A stretch of DNA of 20,584 nt from contig CAZIRO010000031.1 of the NCBI GenBank assembly GCA_964541595.1, forward strand, positions 1 through 20,584. Direction: 5' to 3'. Under the pieces are notes generated by a model that saw only the letters and a program-made list of their open reading frames with translations, was not told the origin of the DNA and searched no databases. A program made the position numbers and the translations under genes. This document shows positions 1 through 6,440 of the stretch, piece by piece (the first letter of the stretch is position 1; every line of letters begins with the position of its first letter). Source of the DNA: CAZIRO01 sp964541595 (lineage in GTDB: Bacteria; Acidobacteriota; HRBIN11).

Positions 1-436
1 GCCATGTTTCGATCCGATGCATGACGGCGGACAGGTTTGTCAAACTGCCGACCCAGGTGTGTCCCCGAGGCCCGGCAATGAGCAACCGCGTACCGTGCGA
101 TGTGGTGAAGATCACCCGCCGATTGCGTAACCGGTCACGCAGATTCAGTACCTCACGCGGACTGTTGCCGAAATCGAATCCCGGCAGACGGTGGGCGTTG
201 CGCTCGCCCCCGCAGCACACATCCGGCCAGAGACGGGCGCGCGTCCGGACACATACGTCCGTTCGATCCGTAATCCACAGGGGTGTAGCGATCGGAACGG
301 TAAATAACGTCGTGATCGTGGCCCCGGCACGCAGAATGTCAAATACGATCCATTCGCAGGACCGGTCCGGTGTGCCGTCCGGACCACATCCGACACCGAG
401 TGTATCCGTCAACCACATCCAGTCCGATTGCACCAT
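1..436 (-). CDS. comB: 2-phosphosulfolactate phosphatase-like protein (ComB family), 3' end beyond window
   Basis: About 145 N-terminal residues are visible; the family usually has about 230-250, so the C-terminus lies left of base 1. ComB hydrolyses 2-phosphosulfolactate to sulfolactate, a step of coenzyme M synthesis in methanogens; many bacteria carry homologues whose role is less clear. Family hallmarks are visible in order: a strand ending in FDILRAGATITT (the family has a DVLRATTT-type motif), CGGERN (family GERxG), LPGFDFGNSPRE (family GFDLGNSP), FTTSHGTR (family TTTNGTR) and VGSLTNLSAV. The ATG at 436 follows a purine-rich GGGTGGCGG. The gene begins 47 nt after the stop of the zinc-finger gene on the same strand, so the two are probably co-transcribed. 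Family membership is strong; the substrate is inferred. Confidence 0.85.
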   Translation of the reverse strand, partial: MVQSDWMWLTDTLGVGCGPDGTPDRSCEWIVFDILRAGATITTLFTVPIATPLWITDRTDVCVRTRARLWPDVCCGGERNAHRLPGFDFGNSPREVLNLRDRLRNRRVIFTTSHGTRLLIAGPRGHTWVGSLTNLSAVMHRIETW

Positions 437-483
437 TGAACCGCCACCCGCAGTGTCGTGGATGTCCGGATTTGAGGGGGGAT

Positions 484-660
484 TCAGGCTTCGTCCCCAA
501 AGAAAAAGATGTTCGCACATTCACGGCTGCAAAACGTTCGACCGTACGATCGAAATGCACAGATCATACACACATAGGCAAAACATATCGGACATTTCCG
601 CAGGGTTCGCTCCTGTTCGGAAGCACCGCATATCTTGCATATCCGGGCAGCTTCCTTCAT
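484..660 (-). CDS. Small eight-cysteine zinc-finger protein (HIT-type-like), 58 aa
   Basis: The start MKEAARICKICG was chosen over an upstream in-frame ATG at 762 because GGAGGG sits just before it and because a TATAAT-like -10 lies only about 20 nt upstream. The protein has four cysteine pairs: CKIC, CPIC, CMIC and FCSREC (CxxxC). This suits two zinc sites in a treble-clef or HIT-type finger, and it ends FFFGDEA. No catalytic residues are visible. It may be an RNA- or protein-binding adaptor, but that is inference. It is divergent from grpE and upstream of the comB-like gene. I recognise the fold type but no specific named family. Confidence 0.8.
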   Translation of the reverse strand: MKEAARICKICGASEQERTLRKCPICFAYVCMICAFRSYGRTFCSRECANIFFFGDEA

Positions 661-678
661 CGTTCCCTCCGCAACGTT

Positions 679-684
679 ATTATA
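679..684 (-). promoter_or_regulatory. Putative -10 box for the zinc-finger/comB genes
   Basis: The minus strand reads TATAAT here, 19 nt upstream of the ATG at 660, leaving a very short leader that contains GGAGGG. I see no convincing -35 hexamer at 16-18 nt spacing, so the call rests on the -10 and its position. Confidence 0.4.
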
Positions 685-785
685 CAACGACCGCTGCACC
701 GTGGCATCTCCCACCTGTCGCTCCGGATCTGATGACCGAGCCTGGAACGGGAAATGGGACACGTCCCGATCGCAGAGGATCTATC

Positions 786-814
786 TTGACAAAAACGTGC
801 TAAAGGTATATTAT
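786..814 (+). promoter_or_regulatory. Sigma70-type promoter of the grpE-groES-groEL operon
   Basis: TTGACA (786-791), a 17-nt spacer and TATTAT (809-814). A TATAAT at 812-817 overlaps but would need a 20-nt spacer. Transcription would start near 821, giving a leader of about 75 nt before grpE. I find no CIRCE/HrcA inverted repeat and no sigma32-type promoter, so heat regulation is not evident from this site. Confidence 0.75.
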
Positions 815-894
815 AATCATGGACTCAAAGTCAATCCCCGCGTGCGTGTGGACCCAGGTCAATGGTGCCGCAGGATGAGGAGGGGAGGCGATCG

Positions 895-1608
895 ATGACC
901 CAGCAGAAAAAACCACCGACGAATGGTCCGGAGACCGCTGCTTCGGAACCGACCATCGGCGGCGAGGCACTGAAAGGCCGGCCGAGTGTGCGCGTGAAGG
1001 TCATCGACCGCCGGTTCTGGGCCCGTAAACACCATTCACCGGATGAAATTCCGGCCGACGCGACGGCTTTTGACGAGCGCCAGTTGCGGCCAGCGTACGT
1101 TCAGGAACTTGAGTCCCAGCTGCAGAAGACCGTGGCCCAGTTGCAAACGGTGGCCAATGCGTACCGGCATCTTCGCGAGGAACAGGAGAGTTTCCGCCGT
1201 CGTATGGAAAAACAGCGGGACCATGCGGTCTTTGAGTTCAAGCGTCGGCTCTTTCTGAAGATTCTGGACATTATGGACAATCTCCGACTGGCGATCGACA
1301 GCGCGCGCGATGTCGACGATCCGCGATTTCGCGCATTACTTGATGGTTTGCAGATGGTCTATACGCAGATTGCGCGTCTGCTGGAAACGGAAGGTGCGGA
1401 AAAGATCGAACCGGTGGGCGAGATATACGATCCGGGAGTTGCGGAAGTGCTGGAGGTCGTTTCTGTGGAGGACGCTTCACTCGACCATCGTGTACTGGAA
1501 GTCGTCAAACCCGGATACCGTCTGGGGGATCAATTGCTCCGCCCCGCGCTGGTTCGGGTCGGCCAGGTGACGAATGAGGCGAAGAGCCGCAAAGAGGAGG
1601 CACAGTAA
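895..1608 (+). CDS. grpE: Nucleotide exchange factor GrpE
   Basis: This 237-aa protein is the DnaK co-chaperone that promotes ADP release. A polar, probably disordered N-terminus (about residues 1-60) is followed by a long coiled coil (about 65-135, starting near YVQELESQLQKTVAQLQ), the core with FKRRLFLKILDIMDNL, and a beta-domain near the end (GEIYDPGVAEVLEVV, then GYRLGDQLLRPALVRVG). The GYRxxDxxLRPAxVxV signature is diagnostic of GrpE. The ATG at 895 was preferred to the in-frame start at 862 because GAGGAGGGGAGG lies just ahead of it. It is the first gene of the chaperone operon. dnaK, dnaJ and hrcA are not next to it in this window. Confidence 0.95.
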   Translation: MTQQKKPPTNGPETAASEPTIGGEALKGRPSVRVKVIDRRFWARKHHSPDEIPADATAFDERQLRPAYVQELESQLQKTVAQLQTVANAYRHLREEQESFRRRMEKQRDHAVFEFKRRLFLKILDIMDNLRLAIDSARDVDDPRFRALLDGLQMVYTQIARLLETEGAEKIEPVGEIYDPGVAEVLEVVSVEDASLDHRVLEVVKPGYRLGDQLLRPALVRVGQVTNEAKSRKEEAQ

Positions 1609-1609
1609 A

Positions 1610-1679
1610 ACGTCTCAGGTGTCGGGTGTCAGGTGTCGGGGATCAGGTCCCAGGTGTCAGGTGTCGGGGATCAGGCAGA
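1610..1679 (+). repeat. Heptamer tandem array, forward orientation (RGGTGTC family)
   Basis: Nine consecutive 7-mers run from 1617 to 1679, with a degenerate unit before them (1610-1616). The main unit is AGGTGTC or GGGTGTC, with variants GGGGATC (1638, 1666) and AGGTCCC (1645). The final unit is degenerate. The phase is unbroken. It starts 2 nt after the grpE stop codon. It is non-coding on either strand as far as I can judge. Confidence 0.9.
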
Positions 1680-1718
1680 GAAGATGGCGGGGTTTTGCAT
1701 ATCCCTGGCTGCGCACCC

Positions 1719-1788
1719 GAGACCCGACACCTGATCCCTGACACCTGAGACTCGACACCTGGGACCTGAGACCCGACACCTGACACCC
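1719..1788 (-). repeat. Heptamer tandem array, inverted orientation (RGGTGTC family)
   Basis: Ten unbroken 7-mers that are reverse complements of the 1617-1679 family, such as GACACCT, GAGACCC and GGGACCT. Units from the two arrays can pair in register (GGGTGTC, AGGTGTC, AGGTCCC and AGGTGTC match exactly with weaker units between), so the transcript could form a long imperfect hairpin around a loop of about 40 nt. It ends about 25 nt before groES. Confidence 0.9.
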
Positions 1789-1813
1789 AAATCTCACATA
1801 CAGGAGGCGGCGC

Positions 1814-2107
1814 ATGCAGATCAAACCGTTGCATGATCGGGTGATCGTGGAACGCATTGAAAAAGAAGAGGAAACCGTCGGTGGTATCATCATCCCGGAC
1901 ACGGCCAAAGAAAAACCCCAGACAGGACGTGTGATCGCGGTCGGTCCCGGGCGACTGCTTGAGGACGGCCAGCGTCGTCCGATGGTGGTGCAGCCGGGCA
2001 ATGTCGTGATCTTCAGCAAGTACGCGGGCACCGAATTTAAACTGGACGATAAGGAACTGTTGATCCTTCGAGAGGACGATATCTACGCGATTATTGAAGA
2101 AAAATAA
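1814..2107 (+). CDS. groES: Co-chaperonin GroES
   Basis: This 97-aa protein is the normal length for the seven-subunit lid of the GroEL chamber. It begins MQIKPLHDRVIVERIEKEEE, carries the GGIIIPDTAKEKPQTGRVIAVGPG segment that includes the mobile loop, and ends with EFKLDDKELLILREDDIYAII, all typical of GroES. AGGAGG lies 7 nt before the ATG. It stands 205 nt after grpE, separated by the heptamer arrays, and 26 nt before groEL. Confidence 0.97.
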   Translation: MQIKPLHDRVIVERIEKEEETVGGIIIPDTAKEKPQTGRVIAVGPGRLLEDGQRRPMVVQPGNVVIFSKYAGTEFKLDDKELLILREDDIYAIIEEK

Positions 2108-2133
2108 TTTGCAGGACCGTGGAGGAGGGTGCG

Positions 2134-3762
2134 ATGGCGGCAAAAGATCTGCGTTATCACGATGACGCTCGTCAGGCTTTGATGCGCGGAGTGCGGAAAT
2201 TGACGGACGCGGTCCGGATTACCCTGGGACCCACCGGGCGAAATGTCGTGCTGCAGCGGACGTTCGGTAGTCCATTGGTGACCAAGGACGGCGTTACAGT
2301 CGCCAAAGAGATCGAACTGAAAGACAAGTATGAGAATATCGGTGCGCAATTGATCAAACAGGTCGCCAGCAAGACCCACGACGTCGCGGGTGATGGCACC
2401 ACAACGGCCACCGTTCTCGCGTATGCCATCTTTCAGCACGGACTGCGGGCCATCGCAGCCGGCGCGAATCCGATGCTGGTCAAACGGGGCATCGATCGGG
2501 CCATTGACGCGGTCGTGGAAGAGTTGAAGAAGATGGCCCGTCCGGTGAAGGACAATCGCGACGTCGAGTATATTGCCACGATCGCGGCCAATAACGATGA
2601 AACTGTCGGAAAGATGATCGCGGAAGCGATCGAAAAAGTCGGTCGTGACGGCGTCATCACCGTAGAAGAGGGCAAGGGCGCAGTGACCAAACTCGAGGTC
2701 GTGGAGGGCATGCAGTTCGACCGCGGGTATCTGTCGCCGTATTTCATTACCGATCCGGAACGGATGGAGTGCGTGCTGGAGGAACCGTATGTGCTTGTCT
2801 ATGAAAAGAAGATCTCCAGTGTCAACGATATCCTGCCGTTGTTGCAGCAGATCGCGCAGGAGGGCAAACCGCTCCTCGTCATTGCCGAGGACGTGGAAGG
2901 CGAGGCACTTGCGACACTGGTGGTGAACAAACTGCGGGGCGTGCTGAAAGTGTGTGCGGTCAAAGCGCCGGGCTACGGGGAGCGGCGCAAAGCAATGTGC
3001 CAGGACATTGCGATTCTCACCGGTGGACAGTTCATCACGGAAGAGACCGGTCTGAAACTCGATCGGGTGACGCTGCGGGATCTCGGCCGTGCCGACCGGG
3101 TGGTCGTCAAGAAGGAGACCACCACGATCGTCGGCGGTAAAGGAGATAAGAAGGCCATTGAAGGGCGGATCGAACAGTTGAAGAAAGAACTTGACGAAGC
3201 CACGTCTGATTACGATAAGGAAAAACTCCAGGAACGGATCGCCAAACTCTCCGGTGGAGTGGCCGTGATCAAAGCCGGTGCGCCAACGGAAGCGGCAATG
3301 AAAGAACTGAAAGCGCGCATAGAAGACGCCGTGTACGCGACGAAGGCGGCGATCGAAGAGGGCATCCTGCCCGGTGGCGGTGTGGCGCTCCTGCGGGCAC
3401 GGAAAGTCCTCGATCAACTGCAGGTCGATACCGAGGACGAGCGGATCGGGGTGGATATCGTGCGCCGTGCCCTGGAGGAGCCGATCCGGCAGATTGCGGA
3501 GAATACCGGCCTGGACCCGACCACGGTGGTGGAACGCGTGCTGGAAAAGGACGAAGCCGATTACGGATTCAATGCACGTACACTGGAATACCAGAATCTG
3601 TTCAGGTCCGGTGTGGTCGATCCGATGAAAGTCACCCGGCTGGCATTGCAAAACGCGGCTTCTGTCGGGGGACTGCTGCTGACCACCGAAGCCGTGCTCA
3701 TTGAACTGCCGGAGAAGAAAAAGAAGAAACATACACCCGGTATGGAAGACATGGAATTCTAA
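2134..3762 (+). CDS. groEL: Chaperonin GroEL (60 kDa)
   Basis: This 542-aa protein forms the double-ring ATP-driven folding chamber. Visible signatures are the nucleotide-binding region LGPTGRNVV with KDGVTVAKEI, the GDGTTTATVLA motif, the apical-domain stretch RGYLSPYFITDPE, and the conserved AAIEEGILPGGGVALLRA near the C-terminal equatorial domain. The start at 2134 (MAAKDLRYHDDARQAL) was preferred to an in-frame GTG at 2119, because GGAGGAGGGT lies between them and the family N-terminus fits. The tail is lysine-rich and ends PGMEDMEF instead of a long GGM repeat. It is followed by a strong terminator. Confidence 0.97.
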   Translation: MAAKDLRYHDDARQALMRGVRKLTDAVRITLGPTGRNVVLQRTFGSPLVTKDGVTVAKEIELKDKYENIGAQLIKQVASKTHDVAGDGTTTATVLAYAIFQHGLRAIAAGANPMLVKRGIDRAIDAVVEELKKMARPVKDNRDVEYIATIAANNDETVGKMIAEAIEKVGRDGVITVEEGKGAVTKLEVVEGMQFDRGYLSPYFITDPERMECVLEEPYVLVYEKKISSVNDILPLLQQIAQEGKPLLVIAEDVEGEALATLVVNKLRGVLKVCAVKAPGYGERRKAMCQDIAILTGGQFITEETGLKLDRVTLRDLGRADRVVVKKETTTIVGGKGDKKAIEGRIEQLKKELDEATSDYDKEKLQERIAKLSGGVAVIKAGAPTEAAMKELKARIEDAVYATKAAIEEGILPGGGVALLRARKVLDQLQVDTEDERIGVDIVRRALEEPIRQIAENTGLDPTTVVERVLEKDEADYGFNARTLEYQNLFRSGVVDPMKVTRLALQNAASVGGLLLTTEAVLIELPEKKKKKHTPGMEDMEF

Positions 3763-3787
3763 ACCCGTGCATGCAATATGCGAACCA

Positions 3788-3834
3788 CCGGGTTCGGTGG
3801 ACGGCGTTTACGCGTCCGTCGAACCCGGTTTTTT
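3788..3834 (+). terminator. Rho-independent terminator of the groEL operon
   Basis: A 16-bp stem (3788-3803 with 3813-3828, including two G-U wobble pairs) closes a 9-nt loop and is followed by TTTTTT. It lies 25 nt after the groEL stop codon. Confidence 0.92.
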
Positions 3835-3902
3835 ATCATGGTGTGACCGGAAATGACCGCTCCCGGATACCGGTTTTCATCTTTATGCCCGGAGGGTGGC
3901 CC

Positions 3903-4139
3903 ATGCAGGTGAAGATCGTTTACTGTGCGGTGTGAAATTACGAACCACAGGCCGTCAGGTTGACGGAACAGATCCTGACCGAATTCAAACAGCAGATCTC
4001 GGAACTCGTACTGGTCCCCGCTGCCGGTGGACGGTTTGAAGTCTATCTGGACGGCACGCAGGTATTCAATAAAAAAGAAGCCGGCCGATTTCCGCAGTAC
4101 GAGGAGATTCAGACCGCGATTCGGCAACGGCTGCGCTGA
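3903..4139 (+). CDS. selW: SelW/Rdx-family selenoprotein with in-frame UGA (selenocysteine)
   Basis: Reading the TGA at 3933-3935 as selenocysteine gives a 78-aa protein starting MQVKIVYCAVUNYEPQAV. The redox motif is C8-A-V-U11, placed directly after the first beta strand as in thioredoxin-like Rdx proteins (SelW, SelT, SelH family). The rest also matches the family: LTEQILTEFKQQISELVLVP, then GGRFEVYLDG, FNKKEAGRFPQYEEI and a C-terminal helix ending at TGA 4137-4139. GGAGGG (3891-3896) stands 6 nt before the ATG. Conserved protein continues for 67 codons past the UGA without frameshift, and a SECIS-like hairpin follows. It lies just downstream of the groEL terminator; I see no clear promoter. 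Rdx proteins are thought to act as thiol/selenol oxidoreductases; the partner is unknown. Confidence 0.92.
3952..3966 (+). promoter_or_regulatory. Bacterial SECIS-like hairpin for UGA recoding
   Basis: CCGTCA (3952-3957), loop GGT (3958-3960) and TGACGG (3961-3966) form a perfect 6-bp apical stem; opening the top A-U pair gives a five-base AGGUU loop. The loop begins 22 nt after the UGA. Bacterial SECIS elements lie inside the coding region just after the UGA, with a short stem and a G-containing (GGU-type) loop recognised by SelB. A weak lower stem is possible (CAGG 3948-3951 with CCTG 3974-3977). Confidence 0.8.
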
Positions 4140-4142
4140 TGG

Positions 4143-4162
4143 ACGGGCCGTACGGTCCGTTT
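4143..4162 (+). terminator. Possible weak terminator after the selenoprotein gene
   Basis: ACGGGCC, loop GTAC and GGTCCGT form a 7-bp stem with one wobble pair, followed by only two T (4161-4162). It starts 4 nt after the selenoprotein stop and touches the stop codon of the convergent LysM gene. The short T-run makes this tentative. Confidence 0.3.
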
Positions 4163-5384
4163 ATGGCGTGTACACGGTCACATAATCCCCGATCGTGGTC
4201 GTGTCCCAGGACCGGTAAATGCGTGCGATGGCCCAGTCCGGACCCACGCGCACGACCACGGCCATCCCGGTGATGTGCGGATGCAGCGGGGGTTCCGCGC
4301 GTACCGAGTTTTCGTATCGACCGATCACGTATCCGCCCATCATGGGCGCGTACCCGCCTTTTTCACGTTCCTGATAGAGAACGAGCCACGACCCGACGTC
4401 CAGACCGTGATCACGGCCGAGGTCGATGATGATCACGTCTCCATCGGCCGCGCTGACGCGGTTGTCCAGGATTTTGCGAACGCGCCCGACCACGTCCCGG
4501 GGGATGTCCTCATAGGGAGAAATGGTCGGGAATGTGTCGACCACCGGTACGGTTCCGATCGGGGTATACGCTTTCAGATAGTCGCCCGGCTGGATGTCGT
4601 CGCACGCGTAGATCACCATCGCCAGACTTGTATGGGGCTGCACGGCAATGACCTCGACGACACCTTCCTGACGGAAGTGGTGGCCCAGACCGGGGATCTT
4701 GCCGGTATCCGTATACACGGCAAATCGATCACCGGGCTGGATACCCTCGGCCTCGCCGGCGTTGAGAATGACCACCCGTTCGGTACCAATGGAGATCTCG
4801 CTGTATCCGGTCTCGGCACCGACCACGCGGTACTGAAAGACGTCCCGATCGTCAATGATCTCGCCGGTGCATTCGAAATACCACCGTTCGGCAATGGGGT
4901 AGAGGACTTTCCTGGGAGGCGGGATCACCACTTCTTCTCGCGGCCGTTCGGGTGCAGCCTCCTCAGGTGCGACTTCTTCTGCGGCTTCAGCGAGCAGCGT
5001 TTCCGGCAGGATCAGGGGATCTCCCGGATAGATCCAGTGGGGATCCTGAATGTACTGGTTCAGTTCCCATATTTGTGGCCACAGAAAAGGATTCCCGAGT
5101 AAACGTTCCGCGATGTCCCACAGGGTATCACCACGAACGACAATGTAGTACGGCGTGTTGGGCGGAATTTCACGCGGATAATTCACATTGCGGGTCCAGT
5201 GGTCTTCCACGGGGACCGGTTCCGTCGCGATCTGATAGGCACGTGCGGGCGGTTCTGTTTCGGGTGCGGCCATCTCTTCTTCCGTCTGCGCGTAAATGCG
5301 GGGCCCAAACCCGGTGCTTATCAATGCCAGCACCGCCACCCAGAGCCCGAGAAGGGCGAATCGCTGAAAGCGAGAATGCCCCAT
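4161..5384 (-). CDS. Exported LysM-domain protein
   Basis: This 407-aa protein has an N-terminal signal sequence (about residues 5-33, ending near RIYAQT) and a LysM peptidoglycan-binding domain at about 79-127 (VVRGDTLWDIAERLLGNP, then a segment ending WIYPGDPLILP). A Glu/Pro-rich linker (about 133-155) follows. The rest, about 250 residues, has repeated beta-rich segments with EGIQPGDRFAVY, DIQPGDYLKAY and HGLDVGSWLVLYQ, resembling flagellar-type SH3-like or similar turns; I do not recognise a named domain there. The start at 5384 was chosen for GGAGAGGG just upstream; an in-frame ATG at 5507 lies upstream of the promoter. It probably binds cell wall and serves envelope structure. Confidence 0.85.
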   Translation of the reverse strand: MGHSRFQRFALLGLWVAVLALISTGFGPRIYAQTEEEMAAPETEPPARAYQIATEPVPVEDHWTRNVNYPREIPPNTPYYIVVRGDTLWDIAERLLGNPFLWPQIWELNQYIQDPHWIYPGDPLILPETLLAEAAEEVAPEEAAPERPREEVVIPPPRKVLYPIAERWYFECTGEIIDDRDVFQYRVVGAETGYSEISIGTERVVILNAGEAEGIQPGDRFAVYTDTGKIPGLGHHFRQEGVVEVIAVQPHTSLAMVIYACDDIQPGDYLKAYTPIGTVPVVDTFPTISPYEDIPRDVVGRVRKILDNRVSAADGDVIIIDLGRDHGLDVGSWLVLYQEREKGGYAPMMGGYVIGRYENSVRAEPPLHPHITGMAVVVRVGPDWAIARIYRSWDTTTIGDYVTVYTP

Positions 5385-5426
5385 AAACCCTCTCCGTGGA
5401 AACGTGATAAAAGTGAAATTTTCCGT

Positions 5427-5451
5427 GCATTGTATCGTCGCATTGTATCGT
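5427..5451. repeat. Tandem 12-bp repeat inside the LysM promoter
   Basis: GCATTGTATCGT occurs twice (5427-5438 and 5440-5451), 13 bp apart. On the minus strand each copy carries TACAAT, so the -10 box is duplicated. It could be an operator or two alternative start sites. Confidence 0.8.
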
Positions 5452-5470
5452 GCCTGCAAACGATTGTCAA
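5442..5470 (-). promoter_or_regulatory. Sigma70-type promoter of the LysM gene
   Basis: On the minus strand: TTGACA (5470-5465), a 17-nt spacer and TACAAT (5447-5442). The start codon is 58 nt downstream of the -10. A second TACAAT lies 13 nt further downstream. Confidence 0.8.
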
Positions 5471-5492
5471 GTGAGTGCCGGATCGTCATAAT
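5464..5492 (+). promoter_or_regulatory. Sigma70-type promoter of the inositol-monophosphatase-like gene
   Basis: TTGTCA (5464-5469), a 17-nt spacer and CATAAT (5487-5492). Its -35 overlaps the -35 of the divergent LysM promoter (5465-5470), so the two cannot easily be occupied together. Transcription would begin near 5499. Confidence 0.65.
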
Positions 5493-5530
5493 GCATCCGG
5501 TTGGCATCGCGCGGTTCGGAGTCGATGCGA

Positions 5531-6358
5531 ATGCAACGGGAATGGATCGAGCGCCGGTTACGGTGGACCCGTCGATTGGCCATTCAGGCTGCCCGACAGT
5601 TGTGCCATATCTATACGGAACGTGTTCGGTCCAGTGTGGAAGAGTCGTTCCAGTGGAAATCCGACCGTCATCCGGTCACTCCGGCGGACCGGATGCTGGA
5701 AGACTGGATCATCACCCGCATTCGAGAGGCCGACCCGCGTGCACAGATCTTGACCGAAGAACGGGGACTCGTCGGCCCTGCACGCAGCGCACGCCGCTGG
5801 CTCGTGGACCCGCTGGATGGTACGGTCAATTTCATGCACCGCTACCCCCATTTCGCCATTTCCATTGCACTGGAAGTCCGTGGCACGATCGTCCTTGGTG
5901 TGGTCGTCGACCCGATGCGCAGGGAATGTTTCTGGGCCGGCCGGGGCCTCGGCGCGTATTGCAACCGGCGACCGATCCGGGTGTCTCGCGTACACGCGGT
6001 CAATGAAGCCCTGATCGCGACCGGATTTGCCTATTCTGTCATCGATCACATGGCCGACGTGATCCAGATCTTCCGGGGGTTTCTCTATACGGCGATGGGC
6101 ATTCGTCGCTCCGGATCCGCCGCCCTCGATCTCTGTTATGTCGCCGCCGGACGATTGGACGGGTTCTGGGAGGCCCACCTCAACCCGTGGGATGTGGCTG
6201 CCGGTGTATGTATCCTGGAAGAAGCCGGCGGTCGCTGGACCGATTTCCGGAATCGGTCCACAACGATTTACGATCGGGAGATTGTGGCAAGTAATGCCCA
6301 CATTCACGATCAGATGATCGAGATCATCCAGTGGGCCAGAAGTAACGGTACGCAGTAA
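5531..6358 (+). CDS. suhB: Inositol monophosphatase family phosphatase (SuhB-like)
   Basis: This 275-aa protein is a Mg2+-dependent sugar/inositol phosphatase of the IMPase family; substrates could be inositol phosphates or related phosphates. Metal-site motifs are intact: ILTEERG (E76/E77), WLVDPLDGTVNF (D93, D96) and NPWDVAAG (D221). An RRSGSAALDLCYVAAGRLDGFWE segment precedes the last motif, as in the family. I placed the start at ATG 5531 because GGAG (5518-5521) is 9 nt upstream; ATG 5525 in the same frame is also possible but only 3 nt from GGAG. It diverges from the LysM gene and is followed after 82 nt by a propeller lipoprotein on the same strand. The exact substrate is not predictable. 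Confidence 0.9.
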   Translation: MQREWIERRLRWTRRLAIQAARQLCHIYTERVRSSVEESFQWKSDRHPVTPADRMLEDWIITRIREADPRAQILTEERGLVGPARSARRWLVDPLDGTVNFMHRYPHFAISIALEVRGTIVLGVVVDPMRRECFWAGRGLGAYCNRRPIRVSRVHAVNEALIATGFAYSVIDHMADVIQIFRGFLYTAMGIRRSGSAALDLCYVAAGRLDGFWEAHLNPWDVAAGVCILEEAGGRWTDFRNRSTTIYDREIVASNAHIHDQMIEIIQWARSNGTQ

Positions 6359-6440
6359 ACGGCAGAACACCATCCGGATGGGCATCCGGGACTCCGGTCC
6401 GGGAGCAACCGAACGATTCCCATGATTTCGGAGGCGGCCC

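Noticed and set aside
796..802. Half of a CIRCE element (GTGCTAA)
   Set aside because: Only one arm-like word; the matching TTAGCAC half at 9-bp spacing is absent.
21..803. Plus-strand open frame over the comB-like and zinc-finger genes
   Set aside because: It has no domain and is antisense to two genes with good ribosome binding sites and family motifs.
1610..1788. CRISPR array in the grpE-groES gap
   Set aside because: The units are 7 bp and contiguous, with no unique spacers and no cas genes.
2119..2133. GTG at 2119 as the groEL start
   Set aside because: It lies next to the GGAGGAGGG ribosome binding site, and the conserved N-terminus begins at ATG 2134.
1643..2143. Open frame antisense to groES through the repeats
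   Set aside because: Same cause: repeats without stop codons plus antisense of a real gene.
2083..3732. Long open frame antisense to groEL
   Set aside because: It is the complement of a conserved gene, has no ribosome binding site or recognisable domain, and such long antisense frames are common opposite GC-rich groEL.
3835..3902. Promoter for the selenoprotein gene
   Set aside because: No acceptable -35/-10 pair at normal spacing; expression may come from read-through or an unusual promoter.
3933..3935. In-frame TGA at 3933 as a nonsense mutation making a pseudogene
   Set aside because: The TGA sits at the redox position where other family members have Sec or Cys, and all flanking residues, frame and stop remain intact. 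A SECIS-like hairpin follows.
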